Assembly: GCA_007449985.2 (NCBI GenBank)
Contig: VIIQ02000688.1
Location: 1 to 64,000, forward strand
Direction of reading: 5' to 3'
Source: Desmodesmus armatus
Taxonomy: Eukaryota; Chlorophyta; Chlorophyceae; Sphaeropleales; Scenedesmaceae
Length of the DNA stretch: 64,000 nucleotides
Shown here: in pieces, positions 39,070-49,744 of the stretch
How positions within the stretch are numbered: the stretch's first letter is position 1
How the letters are laid out: each line of letters opens with the position of its first letter
Translations under genes and position numbers: made by a program
The notes under the pieces: model-generated
Database searches by the model: none
Seen by the model: only the letters and a program-made list of their open reading frames with translations
What the model was told of the DNA's origin: nothing

Positions 39070-39699
39070 GCATTCGGGCACAGTGTCCCTGTTGTGTGAC
39101 TTGAGAGTCTGGAGTCTGACGGGCATAGGCCTTTGCATTGGCCATTTTGGCGGTAGTGGCAGACAGTCATGAATGCGACTGACAAGCATGTCCTCCTTGC
39201 TGGCGTCTGTCCTTCCACTGAATGTCTTTATGCCCCAGTGATACGGTAGGCCTGGTTTGACAGTCGAGCTATTGTGGTGAGGTGCCTTGCATGTTGGCTC
39301 ATCATGACATGGCTGCGCAGCGTTGTGTCCTTGTAAGCTTTCATGGGGGCATAAACGCAGTATGCATGCGTGCAACTGCATGTTTATGAGGGTTGTTCTG
39401 TCTGGTTGTGTCGGCCTTGTCTGTTTGTGGCGGCAGGTTGTCAGCTGCCAAATCTTGGCAGTTGGGCTTGCTTTGTGAGCAGCGTTTGTCAGGCCATGCT
39501 CAACCTTCCTAAGATGCCCACCATTGACTGTGCCGCTTGCAAGCAATTGCATCCAGTAGGCCAGGCCACTCTGCAGCGGGTGGTCCACCCTGACCTTCAT
39601 ACTTCGGGACTTCATGTTGCTCAACTTGTTTTTTGGCTGCAACTGGTAGTCCACCAAGCCCAATGACATCAATTGCGTTGTCGGGCTGTGGTTTCGCAT
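39064..39699 (-). pseudogene. long antisense open frame of unknown nature
   Basis: A 211-codon minus-strand frame, next to an overlapping minus-strand frame (39781-39509) with protein-like composition (LSVVAVACYAKPQPDNAIDVIG). A frame shift near 39660 would join them. It could be a decayed transposon gene on the minus strand or chance. No motif was recognised. Confidence 0.2.
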
Positions 39700-40172
39700 A
39701 ACATGCTACAGCCACGACTGACAGTGTTGGGTGTGCGTCCTGGTCTGCTCCAGCCAGTCTAATCTTGTCAAGCACGTGCATTTGTATTTATTGACCGTAC
39801 TCAGGCTTTGATATCGTGTGCTGTCAAGTTTTGAAGTGCTGTGGTGAAGTGCTGGCGCAGAAGTAGTAAACGGGCAATCGAATAAACAAGGTAAATTGAA
39901 CTTGTATCAAATGTATCACTTTCTGGTGTTTCTACTCGCCTGCATCCTTGTTGTGCCCCGGCAGCTCAAGCAGTATGGCTCTCTACAGTACACACACCCT
40001 TGTCTGCAAGTGTTCTGTACGGGCAGCTTGACTTGCTCCAAAGAGCATTCAAACAGACTAGAGACGTACACACTGAACCATTCCACCACTGTATGTCTGC
40101 TTGCCCGCAGAGAGCACTTGCAGGGAGCAGCATACAGCAGCGGGCTGAGCGGATACAGCAGCGGGCTGCAGA
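39070..40172. other. intergenic
   Basis: Apart from the antisense frame noted separately, no gene is supported. It must include the promoter of the coiled-coil gene starting at 40173. Confidence 0.3.
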
Positions 40173-43100
40173 ATGAGCAACCCACACAGGCCAGCATCGG
40201 CATGGCTAACTCAGCTTCAGCGAGCCAAGGTGTGTAGCTTGGGAAGTGTACTGGCTGCAAGTCTGCAGCACACCCCTGTCCAGCATGCCACCAGTAAGGC
40301 CAGTCAGTACCTCAGCAACAGCAGGAGCGCAGCTTGCGAGCAGAGGGCGCCAGGAGGCTTGGTTCTGCTGCTGTCTGAGTGCAGCAGCAGCTCATGCAAC
40401 CCTTCACCCTTGTATGCTGTATTGCTCTGCAGACTGAAAACACCAATAGCATCAAGCCCAAGATCACAATCCAGGATGTGGCAGAGCGGGCAAATGGTGC
40501 GTGGCCTGTGTGCTGTTGGTTCAGTCACTGCATCTGTTGCTGCCAGCACTGGAGTATGCAGCCAGGCATAGGAATGGGGTCAGTTTTTTGAAAAGCACGA
40601 CAACCAGCAGCAGCAGCTGGCTGTCAGCGCTCAGCACAGCTGCGCCTCCACAGCTATGCCAGCCAGCTCACCTGCAGGACAGGGCAGCAAGTGCCCCCAG
40701 CACACACTGCATGCTGAAGCAGCAAGCTACTGCACACGTCAGCGGAGTGGATCCAGACATGACTGTGCACGTTGCTGCGAGCCTGCCAGTGACATTAGAC
40801 TTTCCAAGTGTTGCCTTGGGTGTGGCCGCATGGTCGTGATGTCCTCAAAGTGTTGCCCTGTCCAGATCCCCTTATCCTGTGTGTCTCTTCCTGCCATGTT
40901 GCCCTTGCAATCTGCTCTCTTGTGCCCCTGTATGTGCTCCAACACTCACGTGACTGGCAGCTGGTGCTGATGCAGACCCAAACAGTGCCAGCGCGACCGC
41001 CCTCATCCCTACCAGCCCTAAATCTGTTGAGGCGTGCTTCCGCCTTGGCATTGGTGAGTGTTCTTACCAGGCTGATAGCTTAGCTGCTTTGTGCCTGGGA
41101 GTATTGGCTTGGAGGAGGCTGCAGGTGATTGGACCGGTGGCTCAGCCATGCAAGCTTTCAGGATTTTGCATGCTGCCCCTGGGTTGTGCCTGTGCTGACA
41201 ACGGGAAAGCTGCTCGCTGTCATCACATGAGTTTTCTCAACAGGAAGCTCATCTTGCTGCCTGCTGTGTCTTGTGCTGACCTGCAGACCCCCTGGAGCTG
41301 GCATTCAGGCCTCACTCAGCCTTCCAGAAGGCTGGAGAGTCTGAGGAGCTGAAGCAGCTCAGGTTCACACACCATGAGCAGCTGAGACAGGTGAGGAACG
41401 GGCGACAGCTGCTGCCTTCAAGCCTTCAGCAATCTTCAACATGTTCTGCCACCCAACACACTTGAGATGTCCACATGCGCTGCTAGACGACACAGCTCAA
41501 GCACGCTGGCTGCTCAGTGCTGTGGCATCCGACAGACGTGCCCAGCAGCACCATGCCATCCAGCACATGTTGGCACAGATTGCGCAGACTGCACATTGCG
41601 TATGTTGGTGCAACATCAACCAAAGACCAGGTGCCATGCCATGCTGTGCTGTGCTCTGCTGACCTGATGGGCTGCTGTGCTGACCTTGTCCTGCAGGAGC
41701 GCATCAAGGCTCTGGTTGAGGAGCGCAAGAAGCTGCTGGAAGGAGGCAGCGGGGCTGACGGGAGCAGCGGCAGCCATGGAAACAGCGGTGCGCAGCGTGC
41801 TCCAACAGCAGAACTGCAACAGCAAATCATGCATGGAAGGAGTTTGTCGGCAGAGCATCAACCAGCTGCAGCAGCCTTGCAAGCAGCCATGCAGAAAGTG
41901 TCCAGATGTAGCAGATGTAGCATAGGAACAGCATGGCAGCACTATGCAGGCATGATCCTGATGCCCGTGTTGTGTCCTGCAGGTGGCCAGTCTGGCAGCG
42001 TTGATCCTGAGGTGACGTCGGCCATGATTGCCAAGGAGCAGCACAAGCTGGAGGTGCTCAAGAGGCGTCAAGAGAGGGAGATACAGCAGGTGCGTGCTGC
42101 TGCGCTTGTTCTGCCTGAGCTGACAGGTGCTCATGCCATTGTTGTCTTAGTATGCTATGGCTGTGTTGTTGACGTGCCCAAATAAGCCAGGACTATGCAG
42201 AGCATGCCCCAACAAGCCTACAAGATGCAGTGTTTTAAACCTTTTGGCACTGCCGCTGTGTCCTGCTTTGTCCTGCAGATGCTGCAGTACGAGATCACAC
42301 GCAAGCAGCTGCTGGAGAAGCAGCAGAACAAGATCGATGCCCTGGAGGTGGGTGGGCTGCATGCAGACAACTATCAATGCTGTCCCATGCTCCTGAGGTT
42401 CCTTGGTGGAAATACTGAAACACATACCTCCGATGCTCCTACTCGTTGTGCCGTGTTGCGTGGCCTGCGTGCTGCACGCATCGTGTGGGGGCTGACAGGT
42501 GTTGCCATGTCTGTATCCTGCAGGCTCGCGCTGCTGAGCTGCGGCGCCAGAAGGCCGAGCATGAGAAGGCTTGGGCGGCAGCTCAAAGGGAGAGGGAGCT
42601 GCAGAAGGTGAGGGCTGTGCCCAGCAAGGCTTTGTCTGGCCAGGCCTGCCGCTGACCTTCATGGGAGCATTGTGCCCGGTGCACACTGCTTGCATATACA
42701 TGTGGCATGTCGTCTGTACATAAACTCGTGTGCTGCCTGTTGTTGCTGCTGCAGCTTGCCGAGGAGCAAGAGCTTGAGAAGCAGGCAGCTGTGCAGGCAG
42801 CTGAGCGCTACAGGTGGGTGCGATGCCTTTTGCTTGCTGTGTCAGCTTCAAGGTCCCAGGCAGTGCCACGTCCAAACGCCTTGTCAGAGTTTGATGAGCT
42901 TGACTGTCAAGTACGGTACTTCGAAAAATGCGGCACGCATGCTGTGCTGGCAGCTGACTGCATGGAGTCCTTGCTGATGTGGCACCATTAGTCTGCATGC
43001 TGAAACTCATGCCGACGCATGTGCTGACGCCTGCTGTGTTTGTGTCTGCAGGCGTGAGCGTGAGATGCAGCGCAAGGAAGCTGAGGAGGCACGCGCGCGC

Positions 43101-46100
43101 AAGAAGCAGGCCTTCCTGAGGTGCGCTGCTTGTCTGGCAACAAGCCTCATTTGGAGCAGGCAGGCATGCTGTCAGTCGCATGAGCTGCTGCAGAGTGATC
43201 ACGAGGCAAGGTGTCCCGACAGCTCGGCAAGCCAGCCAACACTGCTACTGCAAGGCGCACTGTGCAGATTGCCTCTGGCAGGTGTGCTCGGGATACTCAT
43301 GGGACTGTGCGTTGATTGTGCCGGGTCTGTCATGCGTGGCTGTGTTTCCTGCAGGGAGATGGAGCGTCGTGAGTGTAGTGATCTTTTTGATGTAAGCGTT
43401 ACAATCGTTCATCTGCATTCAACACACCACACTGCACAACACCACACATCACATGTTACAGTGAGTACTGTAGTCACAGGAACCGAGTATCCTTGCTGTA
43501 TCGACCTCATCGACATCCACTGTAGACCGACACACTGACACATGCTTCATGCAGGCTGTCCAATTGACACACTTTCTTTCTCACTCTCATCACGACACCC
43601 TGATACTGTGTAGTGTCCACTTCACCACAACAGGCTGATCACTGCATTCTCACTGCAGTCTCACCCATCTCTACACACGTCAGTCTCCAACTGCTGGACT
43701 AACGCTCAGCCTGCTCGACAACTGCGTGGCTACGCCTCCTACCCCCCCAGAGCAGGAAGAGCGGAAGGACAGTACCCGCCTCAAATCCTCCTGACTGCAC
43801 CACTGCAGAAAAAATTGAAGGAAGCAATATCCCAACACACACAACCCCACCAGCCACACACACCTTGCACCCACCCTGCCAACACACCCGCACAAGCATC
43901 TGCAAGGCCACAGGGGCGCCTGTAACACAGTACACCACACAAAGTGAACAATGCAGACAAAAGACCAGCCAACTCTGCGGAAAGCACCAACCACGGAAGG
44001 GAAACAAAAGAAGGATCACCACAGAAGAGAGCACCCGTGTGCCCAAGAGGCAAAACAGAGCAGAACAGACCTCCACAACTGAAAGGGGAGCCAGCTCAAC
44101 CCTCAGTCAAGTGGAGAACATGGGAATGATACATCCATGTGAACAAGGCAGACAGACAGGCATCAGGGGAGCCACTCAACCCTGGAACAAGTAGACAAGA
44201 GGAGGGGGATGCAGCGCATGGTGCACTCCCGTTCCAGAGACATCAGGGGAACCACGTTCAACCCTGGAACAAGCAGACAAGAGGAGGGGAATGTAGCGCA
44301 TGGTGCACTCCCGATCCAGACACAAGCAAGTAAACACTGCAGGACAAGAAGATCACGCCAAACTGAAACAAGGCGTAGCCAGGGCACCAAGGTCCACACA
44401 GTATCAAGGGATCGGCACAGCCGACAAGGGACCCTGGCCTGAACGTACGCACAGCACACAAACAAAGACGAAAAGTGAACATAATACGCACGAAGAGGTT
44501 CTACTGAACCTGCCGCTAACATAAGTAGGGCACCCACGTCCAGCCAGCACCTCCTACGGCACAAGCCATCACCATCAGCCTGTTGCAGGCGGAAAGAGGG
44601 CACGCAATGGGGCCAAGAAGGCGCACCGCGTGTCCACCAGAAGATCAAACCACAAGCAATGCCAAAAGCAGTAAGTTATCAAGCAACAGACAAAGCACGC
44701 CAACTTGCCAAGGAGAATGTAGGTGTGGGCGATTGTGACGGCACCCAAGACCAACCAGAAAAGCGCACACACGCACCACAACAGAAAACTGAAAGCACAC
44801 CAACAAGCTAGACCTACACCACCAATGAATGTGGCGGGTGCACGGCCTAAATGGCTGGGCTGGCAACTGGCAGAGTAACTGCATCACACATGTCACACCT
44901 GTAATGCAAGCTGCTCTGACAGGTGTACACAAAAGCACGCATGCACCAATAAGGACGCTACATAATGTAGTGATCCTTTTGATGTAAGCGGTTACAATCG
45001 CCCACAACTCACAGTCACCAGGGCAGGGCAGTGCTGGCACTCAAAGCACTTACCAACCAAACCAGACAAGTGTGCCGCTAGAGCACACACCAGCTGCGCG
45101 CTGCTGCCAGAAAAAAAAAACGCACTACGGGGGACCGGGGCCTCCAACTGACCTAGACCAGGGCACCTGGTCTAAGCCACCAGCAGTGCGCTCAGGGAGC
45201 TGCACTGGCTGAGCTGCTGCTGCTGCTGCTGAGAAGGGAAGACCGACTCGGCTGCGAACCTGCGGAGCTGCAGATGCGTAGCCACCAAACACAAATGCGC
45301 CAGAAAAACCACCTGATGCAAGGGCCAAACAAGAAACAGACGGGGAGGGGACAAGTGCGAAGTCCCCAGAACCACCCACAGGAGCAACCACCAACGGCAA
45401 CCCACTGCTGCGTGTGTCGTCAAAGGCATCATCCTGCCCGCCACCGTTGCCGCTGGGGGCAAGGCTGACCGGGCTGTTGCTGCCAGAAGGGAAAGCTGTG
45501 ACAGGGCTGCTGTTGCCACTGCTGCTGGAGAAGGCAGCAGCAGAGACGGGGCTGCTGCAGCCGCTGCTGGCACTAGGGGCAGCAAGAGGCGGGTACCCAG
45601 GGGGTGTGCCAGCCTCCTGACTGTCAAACTGCTGCGGGGCATCTAGCTGCTGTTGCTGGGCAGCCCACTGCCGCCACAGCTGCAGCTCAGCAGCCATGCT
45701 GTCATGCTGCTGCACCACCTGCCGCAGCTCGGCTTGGCTGCTGCAAGCTTTGCCGTACCAGTGCTGCACCTCTGCAGTCAACTGGTTGTGCATGGAAGCT
45801 GCCTCATGCAACTGGTGTTGAGACAACTGCAGGTCCTGCTGTAGCTGACGGACCTGTTGCTGCAAGGGCTGGACAGACTGCTGGGTAGCCTCTAGCTGGT
45901 CCTGTAAGCGACACTGCTGCTGTTGAGACTGCTGTTGGGTCTGCTCCAGCTGCGACTGTACCTGGATGACCTGGGTTTGCAGCTGAATAACCTGGAACTG
46001 GAGCTGGATACACTGGTCCTGCTGCTCTTGAAGCTGCAAGCGCTCCCGCTGGTTGTACTGTAACTGCTGCTGTTGGGCCTGCTGCTCCGCGCATTGAAGC

Positions 46101-48907
46101 TGCTGCTGGGAACACTGTAGCTGCTGCTCCAGCTGTTCAGACCGACTGTTGGAGTGCTCAAGCTGCTGCTGCAGCTTGGTGACCTCCTGCTGGAGTTGCT
46201 GCTCCTGTCCAAGTGACTGCTGCTGAAGCCGGTCCTGCAACAGCTTGGACAGCTCATACCACTGGTGGGCCTCTGCGGACAGCTGATCCTGCTGTGACTC
46301 TGCCTGCTGCAGTAGCTGCTCCAGCTGCCGGGCCCGCTGCTCAGAAAGCTCCAGCTGCCGCTGCAGCTGACTGGCCTGTTCCTGTGCTGCAGCACGCTCT
46401 GCCTCAGCATGCTGCAACTGCCGTGACTGGCTGCCTTGCGTGAGAAACTGCTCATCCACCTCCACGAAACGACCGAATCCGTAAGGCAGAATTCGGACCA
46501 TGCTGCAGGAGGGTCTGGGAGTGACTAGCTGAAGGGGCTAGGAGTGAGAGACCGCTAGGGTGCTGCCTCTAGGACAGCATGCCCTCCGACTCCACCATAA
46601 GGACTGAAAGGCTGCGACTAGAAAGGGAGAGGGATGCTGCCCACAATCGCGACGCGAGAGGTGAGCACCACTAGCGATCTTCAGATGTAAAATCTCAAGA
46701 GACACAGAAGATAACTGGAACCCAGGAGAGGCAATCAATTAACTGAGTTTGAAACCTGAAACGACAACTGAGAGCTCGGGAGACCACGTCTATCGACCGA
46801 GACTGAACACAGACAACTGGCTGACAACTGGCTGCTCTAACGGGCCAAAAGCTGGCGAGCCCGGGGTTACGACGGCTACATGTCTGTAAGCTAGATCCAT
46901 GCACCACCAATGAATGTGGCGGGTGCACGGCCTAAATGGCTGGGCTGGCAACTGGCAGAGTAACTGCATCACACATGTCACACCTGTAATGCAAGCTGCT
47001 CTGACAGGTGTACACAAAAGCACGCATGCACCAATAAGAACGCTACATGAGAAGGTTGAGGAGGCGCGCCGTGAGACTGAGCGCATCCTGGCTGAGCAGG
47101 AGGCAGAGGTGGCCAAGAGGAAGGTGAGGCCCTGCGCACAGCAGCATCTGTCTCATCAGCACTTGGGGGCCAGGTGTGGACAACAAGTTTGAGCAGTCAC
47201 CCTGCATAGCTACACATCAAGTGCGATGAAATTGCTGGCTTAGTTGAGAAGCTGCTGCTTACAGTGCGTGGTGAGGAAGCTAGTCCGGAAGTCTCACACT
47301 GTATATGTGCATGGTGTTCGTGCCACAGAAAGCCATGGAGGAGCGTGATGCTGAGCGCATCAAGCGCATGGCAGTGGAGGCTGCCGAGAGGGCAGCTGCA
47401 AACGCAGCAAAGAAGAAGAAGGCAGAGGAGCGCATTGCAGGTGAGGCTAATCACGGTATCCTGTCGCAGCAGCACTGATCTCACTTGTACTGGGAAGGCC
47501 AGTAGGCCACACAGCGGCACACTCGCACCTGCATGTCCTGACCAGGCTGAGCCTTGCCTTCACCATCAAGTATTATCAGCGCCACTGCCGCCCTAGTTCA
47601 CAAGCTTGCCTGCAAGCTGAGTGCCTCACACCTTCTGCTCTGGTGCTTTGCTGTTGTGTTGCAGCTGCCCTGGAGATGAATGCATCCATCCTGCAGCAGA
47701 AGCGCACCGACTTTGAGACAAAGGAGGCTGCCAGTGCGGTAAGCAGGGACCTTGGATACTGATGTACAACCTGATGCTGCCGCCCGCCGTCTGTTAGCCC
47801 TGCTTGCCGGGTTGAAGTTGGCAGTACTGCCTGGATGCCATGTGCTGCACAGTACCGCATGCTTGTGTAGCTTTGCTTCTGCCTGACCAAGCCTCTTGTG
47901 CTGTTTGTGTGCGCATGTGCAGGTGCGTCGTGCTGAGCTTGATGCTGAGCAGAAGCGCCATGATGAGCTGAAGCGCCAGGCTGAGGCTGCTCAGGAGCAG
48001 GAGCGCACCGCAAAGTACCAGCTGGCACTGGCCAGGGAGGAGGAGCGCAAGATGGTGGGTACTATCAACATCTGAAATAGCCCGGGGCTGGAAGCAACAG
48101 GGGCTTGGATGTTGCATTTCACATCACCACCCTGTGCGCAGGATACATGTTGTATCCTTGCCCTGCCTCCTGCCATAATAGACAGCAGATGAATGGCACT
48201 TGGGCTTGTGTCACTGCCTTAGATGCGGTCTATTTCGGTGCGCGGTGTGCTGACCAGTCTGCCGTTTGGCGTTGCTGCCTGCAGGACATTCAGCAGCGTG
48301 CTGCCAACAAGGAGCACATGCTGGCGCTGGTGAATGCTGAGCGCAAGGCTACCAACGACCGCAAGCGCATTGAGCGTGAGCTGTTTGACTCATTGCGGCG
48401 AGACAAGGTGGACTCCATCCAGAAGATGCAGGTGAGAGGGTGCTGTGCTTTCGCTCCTATAGACGGCATGCCCCAAGAAGACACCCCTGCTATGGGGAAA
48501 TGGATGCGCGGTCAAGTAGTGCCCCAGCAGATCCAATGCATGGCACCCGCTGACGAATGTACTGGGAGAAGCCGATGCAGCCTGAATCAGGCATCAGTCA
48601 CAACCACTGTCACCCATGACTGACCTCCTGTTGCTGTTGTGGTGCGGCGATGCTTCCGCACCTGCAGGCCTACCAGCGCCAGCTGCTGCTAGAAAAGATC
48701 ATGGATGAGAATGAGAAGACTGCGCAGCTGCTGGCTCAGCGCAGGTTCATCCAGGAGCAGCGCAAGGCGGCAAACATGACAGCCAGCCTGCACCGCAACA
48801 AGGTCAACCAGCTCATGGAGAGCATGAAGACGTCACACAACATTGAGAAGCTGGCGCCCAATGGCACCATTGACCTGGCAGCACTGACTGGACAGTTGAA
48901 GAGGTGA
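40173..48907 (+). CDS. 525-residue coiled-coil protein, exon 11 interrupted by a mobile element
   Basis: Sixteen exons, all phases consistent: 40173-40229, 40433-40496, 40976-41053, 41287-41390, 41697-41787, 41983-42089, 42279-42347, 42524-42607, 42755-42813, 43052-43120, 43355-43373 plus 47052-47123 (one exon split by the insertion), 47329-47440, 47665-47738, 47923-48054, 48285-48431, 48668-48907. The N-terminal part has SVEACFRLGIDPLELAFRP and LRFTHHEQLRQ. After that the protein is an almost continuous Glu/Lys/Arg/Ala coiled coil, ending near LAPNGTIDLAALTGQLKR. The N-terminal block looks like a motif of cilium/centrosome-associated coiled-coil proteins, but I cannot name it. As genomic sequence the frame enters the element after residue 267 and stops at 43538, giving about 321 residues, unless the element is spliced out. 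TGTAA at 49227-49231 may be the poly(A) signal. Confidence 0.75.
43370..43373 (+). other. left target-site duplication TGAG
   Basis: TGAG immediately precedes TGTAG at the element start. The same four bases follow CTACA at 47048-47051. Removing one copy together with the element restores the codons Arg-Arg-Glu-Lys-Val-Glu of exon 11. Confidence 0.85.
43374..44962. mobile_element. non-autonomous element, unit 1 of a composite insertion
   Basis: Begins TGTAGTGATC, continues TTTTTGATGTAAGCG, and ends GGACGCTACA. Its last 140-165 bp (from about 44815) are nearly identical to the end of unit 2, as are its first 34 bp. The core is unrelated to that of unit 2. It holds an 80-bp tandem repeat and no recognisable protein; minus-strand frames are Cys/Val-rich and unconvincing. 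TG...CA ends and a 4-bp target duplication resemble LTR elements, but the two units cannot be a pair of LTRs because their cores differ. Confidence 0.75.
44161..44320. repeat. 80-bp tandem duplication within unit 1
   Basis: CATCAGGGGA..CCAC begins at 44161 and again at 44241; the two 80-bp copies differ at a few sites. Confidence 0.9.
44966..47047. mobile_element. non-autonomous element, unit 2, carrying a coiled-coil ORF
   Basis: Starts TGTAGTGATC after a 3-nt TAA spacer behind unit 1 and ends GAACGCTACA directly before TGAG. It shares its first 34 bp and last 165 bp or so with unit 1. The core contains a single long minus-strand ORF (46501-45125). Only the outer edges of the two-unit block are flanked by the TGAG duplication, so the block appears to have inserted as one piece, or unit 2 arose by tandem duplication with core replacement. 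Confidence 0.75.
45125..46501 (-). CDS. Gln-rich coiled-coil protein encoded by the mobile element, gag-like in character
   Basis: An intact 458-codon frame with a good ATG, preceded by a globular start (MVRILPYGFGRFVEVDEQFL). Then comes about 270 residues of Gln/Leu/Glu heptads (LEQLLQQAESQQDQ, LQRQLELSEQRARQ), two related Trp-containing phrases (AEAHQWYELS, AEVQHWYGKA), then a Ser/Pro/Gly-rich C-terminal third. No nuclease, polymerase, protease or zinc knuckle is visible. A coiled-coil structural protein such as a gag-like ORF of a non-autonomous retroelement is one possibility; a captured host coiled-coil exon is another. That the frame is unbroken suggests recent mobility or selection. 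Confidence 0.55.
   Translation of the reverse strand: MVRILPYGFGRFVEVDEQFLTQGSQSRQLQHAEAERAAAQEQASQLQRQLELSEQRARQLEQLLQQAESQQDQLSAEAHQWYELSKLLQDRLQQQSLGQEQQLQQEVTKLQQQLEHSNSRSEQLEQQLQCSQQQLQCAEQQAQQQQLQYNQRERLQLQEQQDQCIQLQFQVIQLQTQVIQVQSQLEQTQQQSQQQQCRLQDQLEATQQSVQPLQQQVRQLQQDLQLSQHQLHEAASMHNQLTAEVQHWYGKACSSQAELRQVVQQHDSMAAELQLWRQWAAQQQQLDAPQQFDSQEAGTPPGYPPLAAPSASSGCSSPVSAAAFSSSSGNSSPVTAFPSGSNSPVSLAPSGNGGGQDDAFDDTRSSGLPLVVAPVGGSGDFALVPSPSVSCLALASGGFSGAFVFGGYASAAPQVRSRVGLPFSAAAAAAQPVQLPERTAGGLDQVPWSRSVGGPGPP
47048..47051 (+). other. right target-site duplication TGAG
   Basis: Matches 43370-43373. Its last two bases, AG, sit directly before the codon AAG that continues exon 11 and could serve as a 3' splice site. 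Confidence 0.8.
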
Positions 48908-49744
48908 TTGCGCTGACTGCATCAGCGCTTCATTGCTGTAGTATGGCAATGCCCGTTCAGCCGGGGAGCAGTCGAAACATGGGAGGTTGACGCACTGTGG
49001 GAGTGTGAAGTTTTGTCAGTTTGACAACCTGCGCACTGAGTGTGCATGCGCCTGTTTGATTGGGGCATGGCACTCGCTGGGGGTTATATGTACAGCTTCC
49101 TGAAGGTTATGGAGCTGTCAGGTTGTGCTGCCTGACTGCACGGCTTGTGGACTTTTGACCCCTCATTGTCTCACCACCTGGGCGTGCTGTTCGACCCAGA
49201 CCCTGACTTTGTATATTGTCCTTGACTGTAACTTGCCTAACTTGCGATCCACGTTCTGCTGACGTCTTTTTGAATACCAGCCAGGTGCATGCTCCTCAGC
49301 GGGGGCCAGCGTGTGCGACAAGCCGCGCGCACAACAACTCGCCGGCTTCCGCCACATGACAAATCCGCCGGAGCGTAACATGGCGACGTGTACTTTATCA
49401 GCACATACATAGGCACAGCAGTCTGGCTGATGGGCCGCTTTCATTTTTGTTTGTTCTCTGCTTCTTTCTTCTCCTTGCCGAAACTGAACGTAGACGTGTG
49501 ACAGATCGACACTGCCGGAACTTCCGGAACAAATATCGGTGAGCAGTTAAGACGCATGCAACACATATATTAGGTTACAAGGGTTACCAACACGTTGTAT
49601 TGAAGGACTGTGCCACCCAACACGCCCTTGGGCAGCAAGGCTGCCACTGCTGCTGCAAACACATGACTCACGAGCCTTACGATTGTGCTTGGGGCACAAT
49701 CATACCTGTGCAGGCGTACTGTGGAGTTACCAGCCGCATGGGCC
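48908..49744. other. intergenic, 3' UTR of the coiled-coil gene and promoter of the secreted-protein gene
   Basis: A TGTAA at 49227-49231 may mark the polyadenylation site. No coding exon was recognised. Confidence 0.35.

Noticed and set aside
43374..47047. Interpretation as a full LTR retrotransposon with 43374-44962 and 44966-47047 as the two LTRs
   Set aside because: Ends are TG...CA with a 4-bp target duplication, but the two units differ in their cores and length, and no polymerase or integrase is present.
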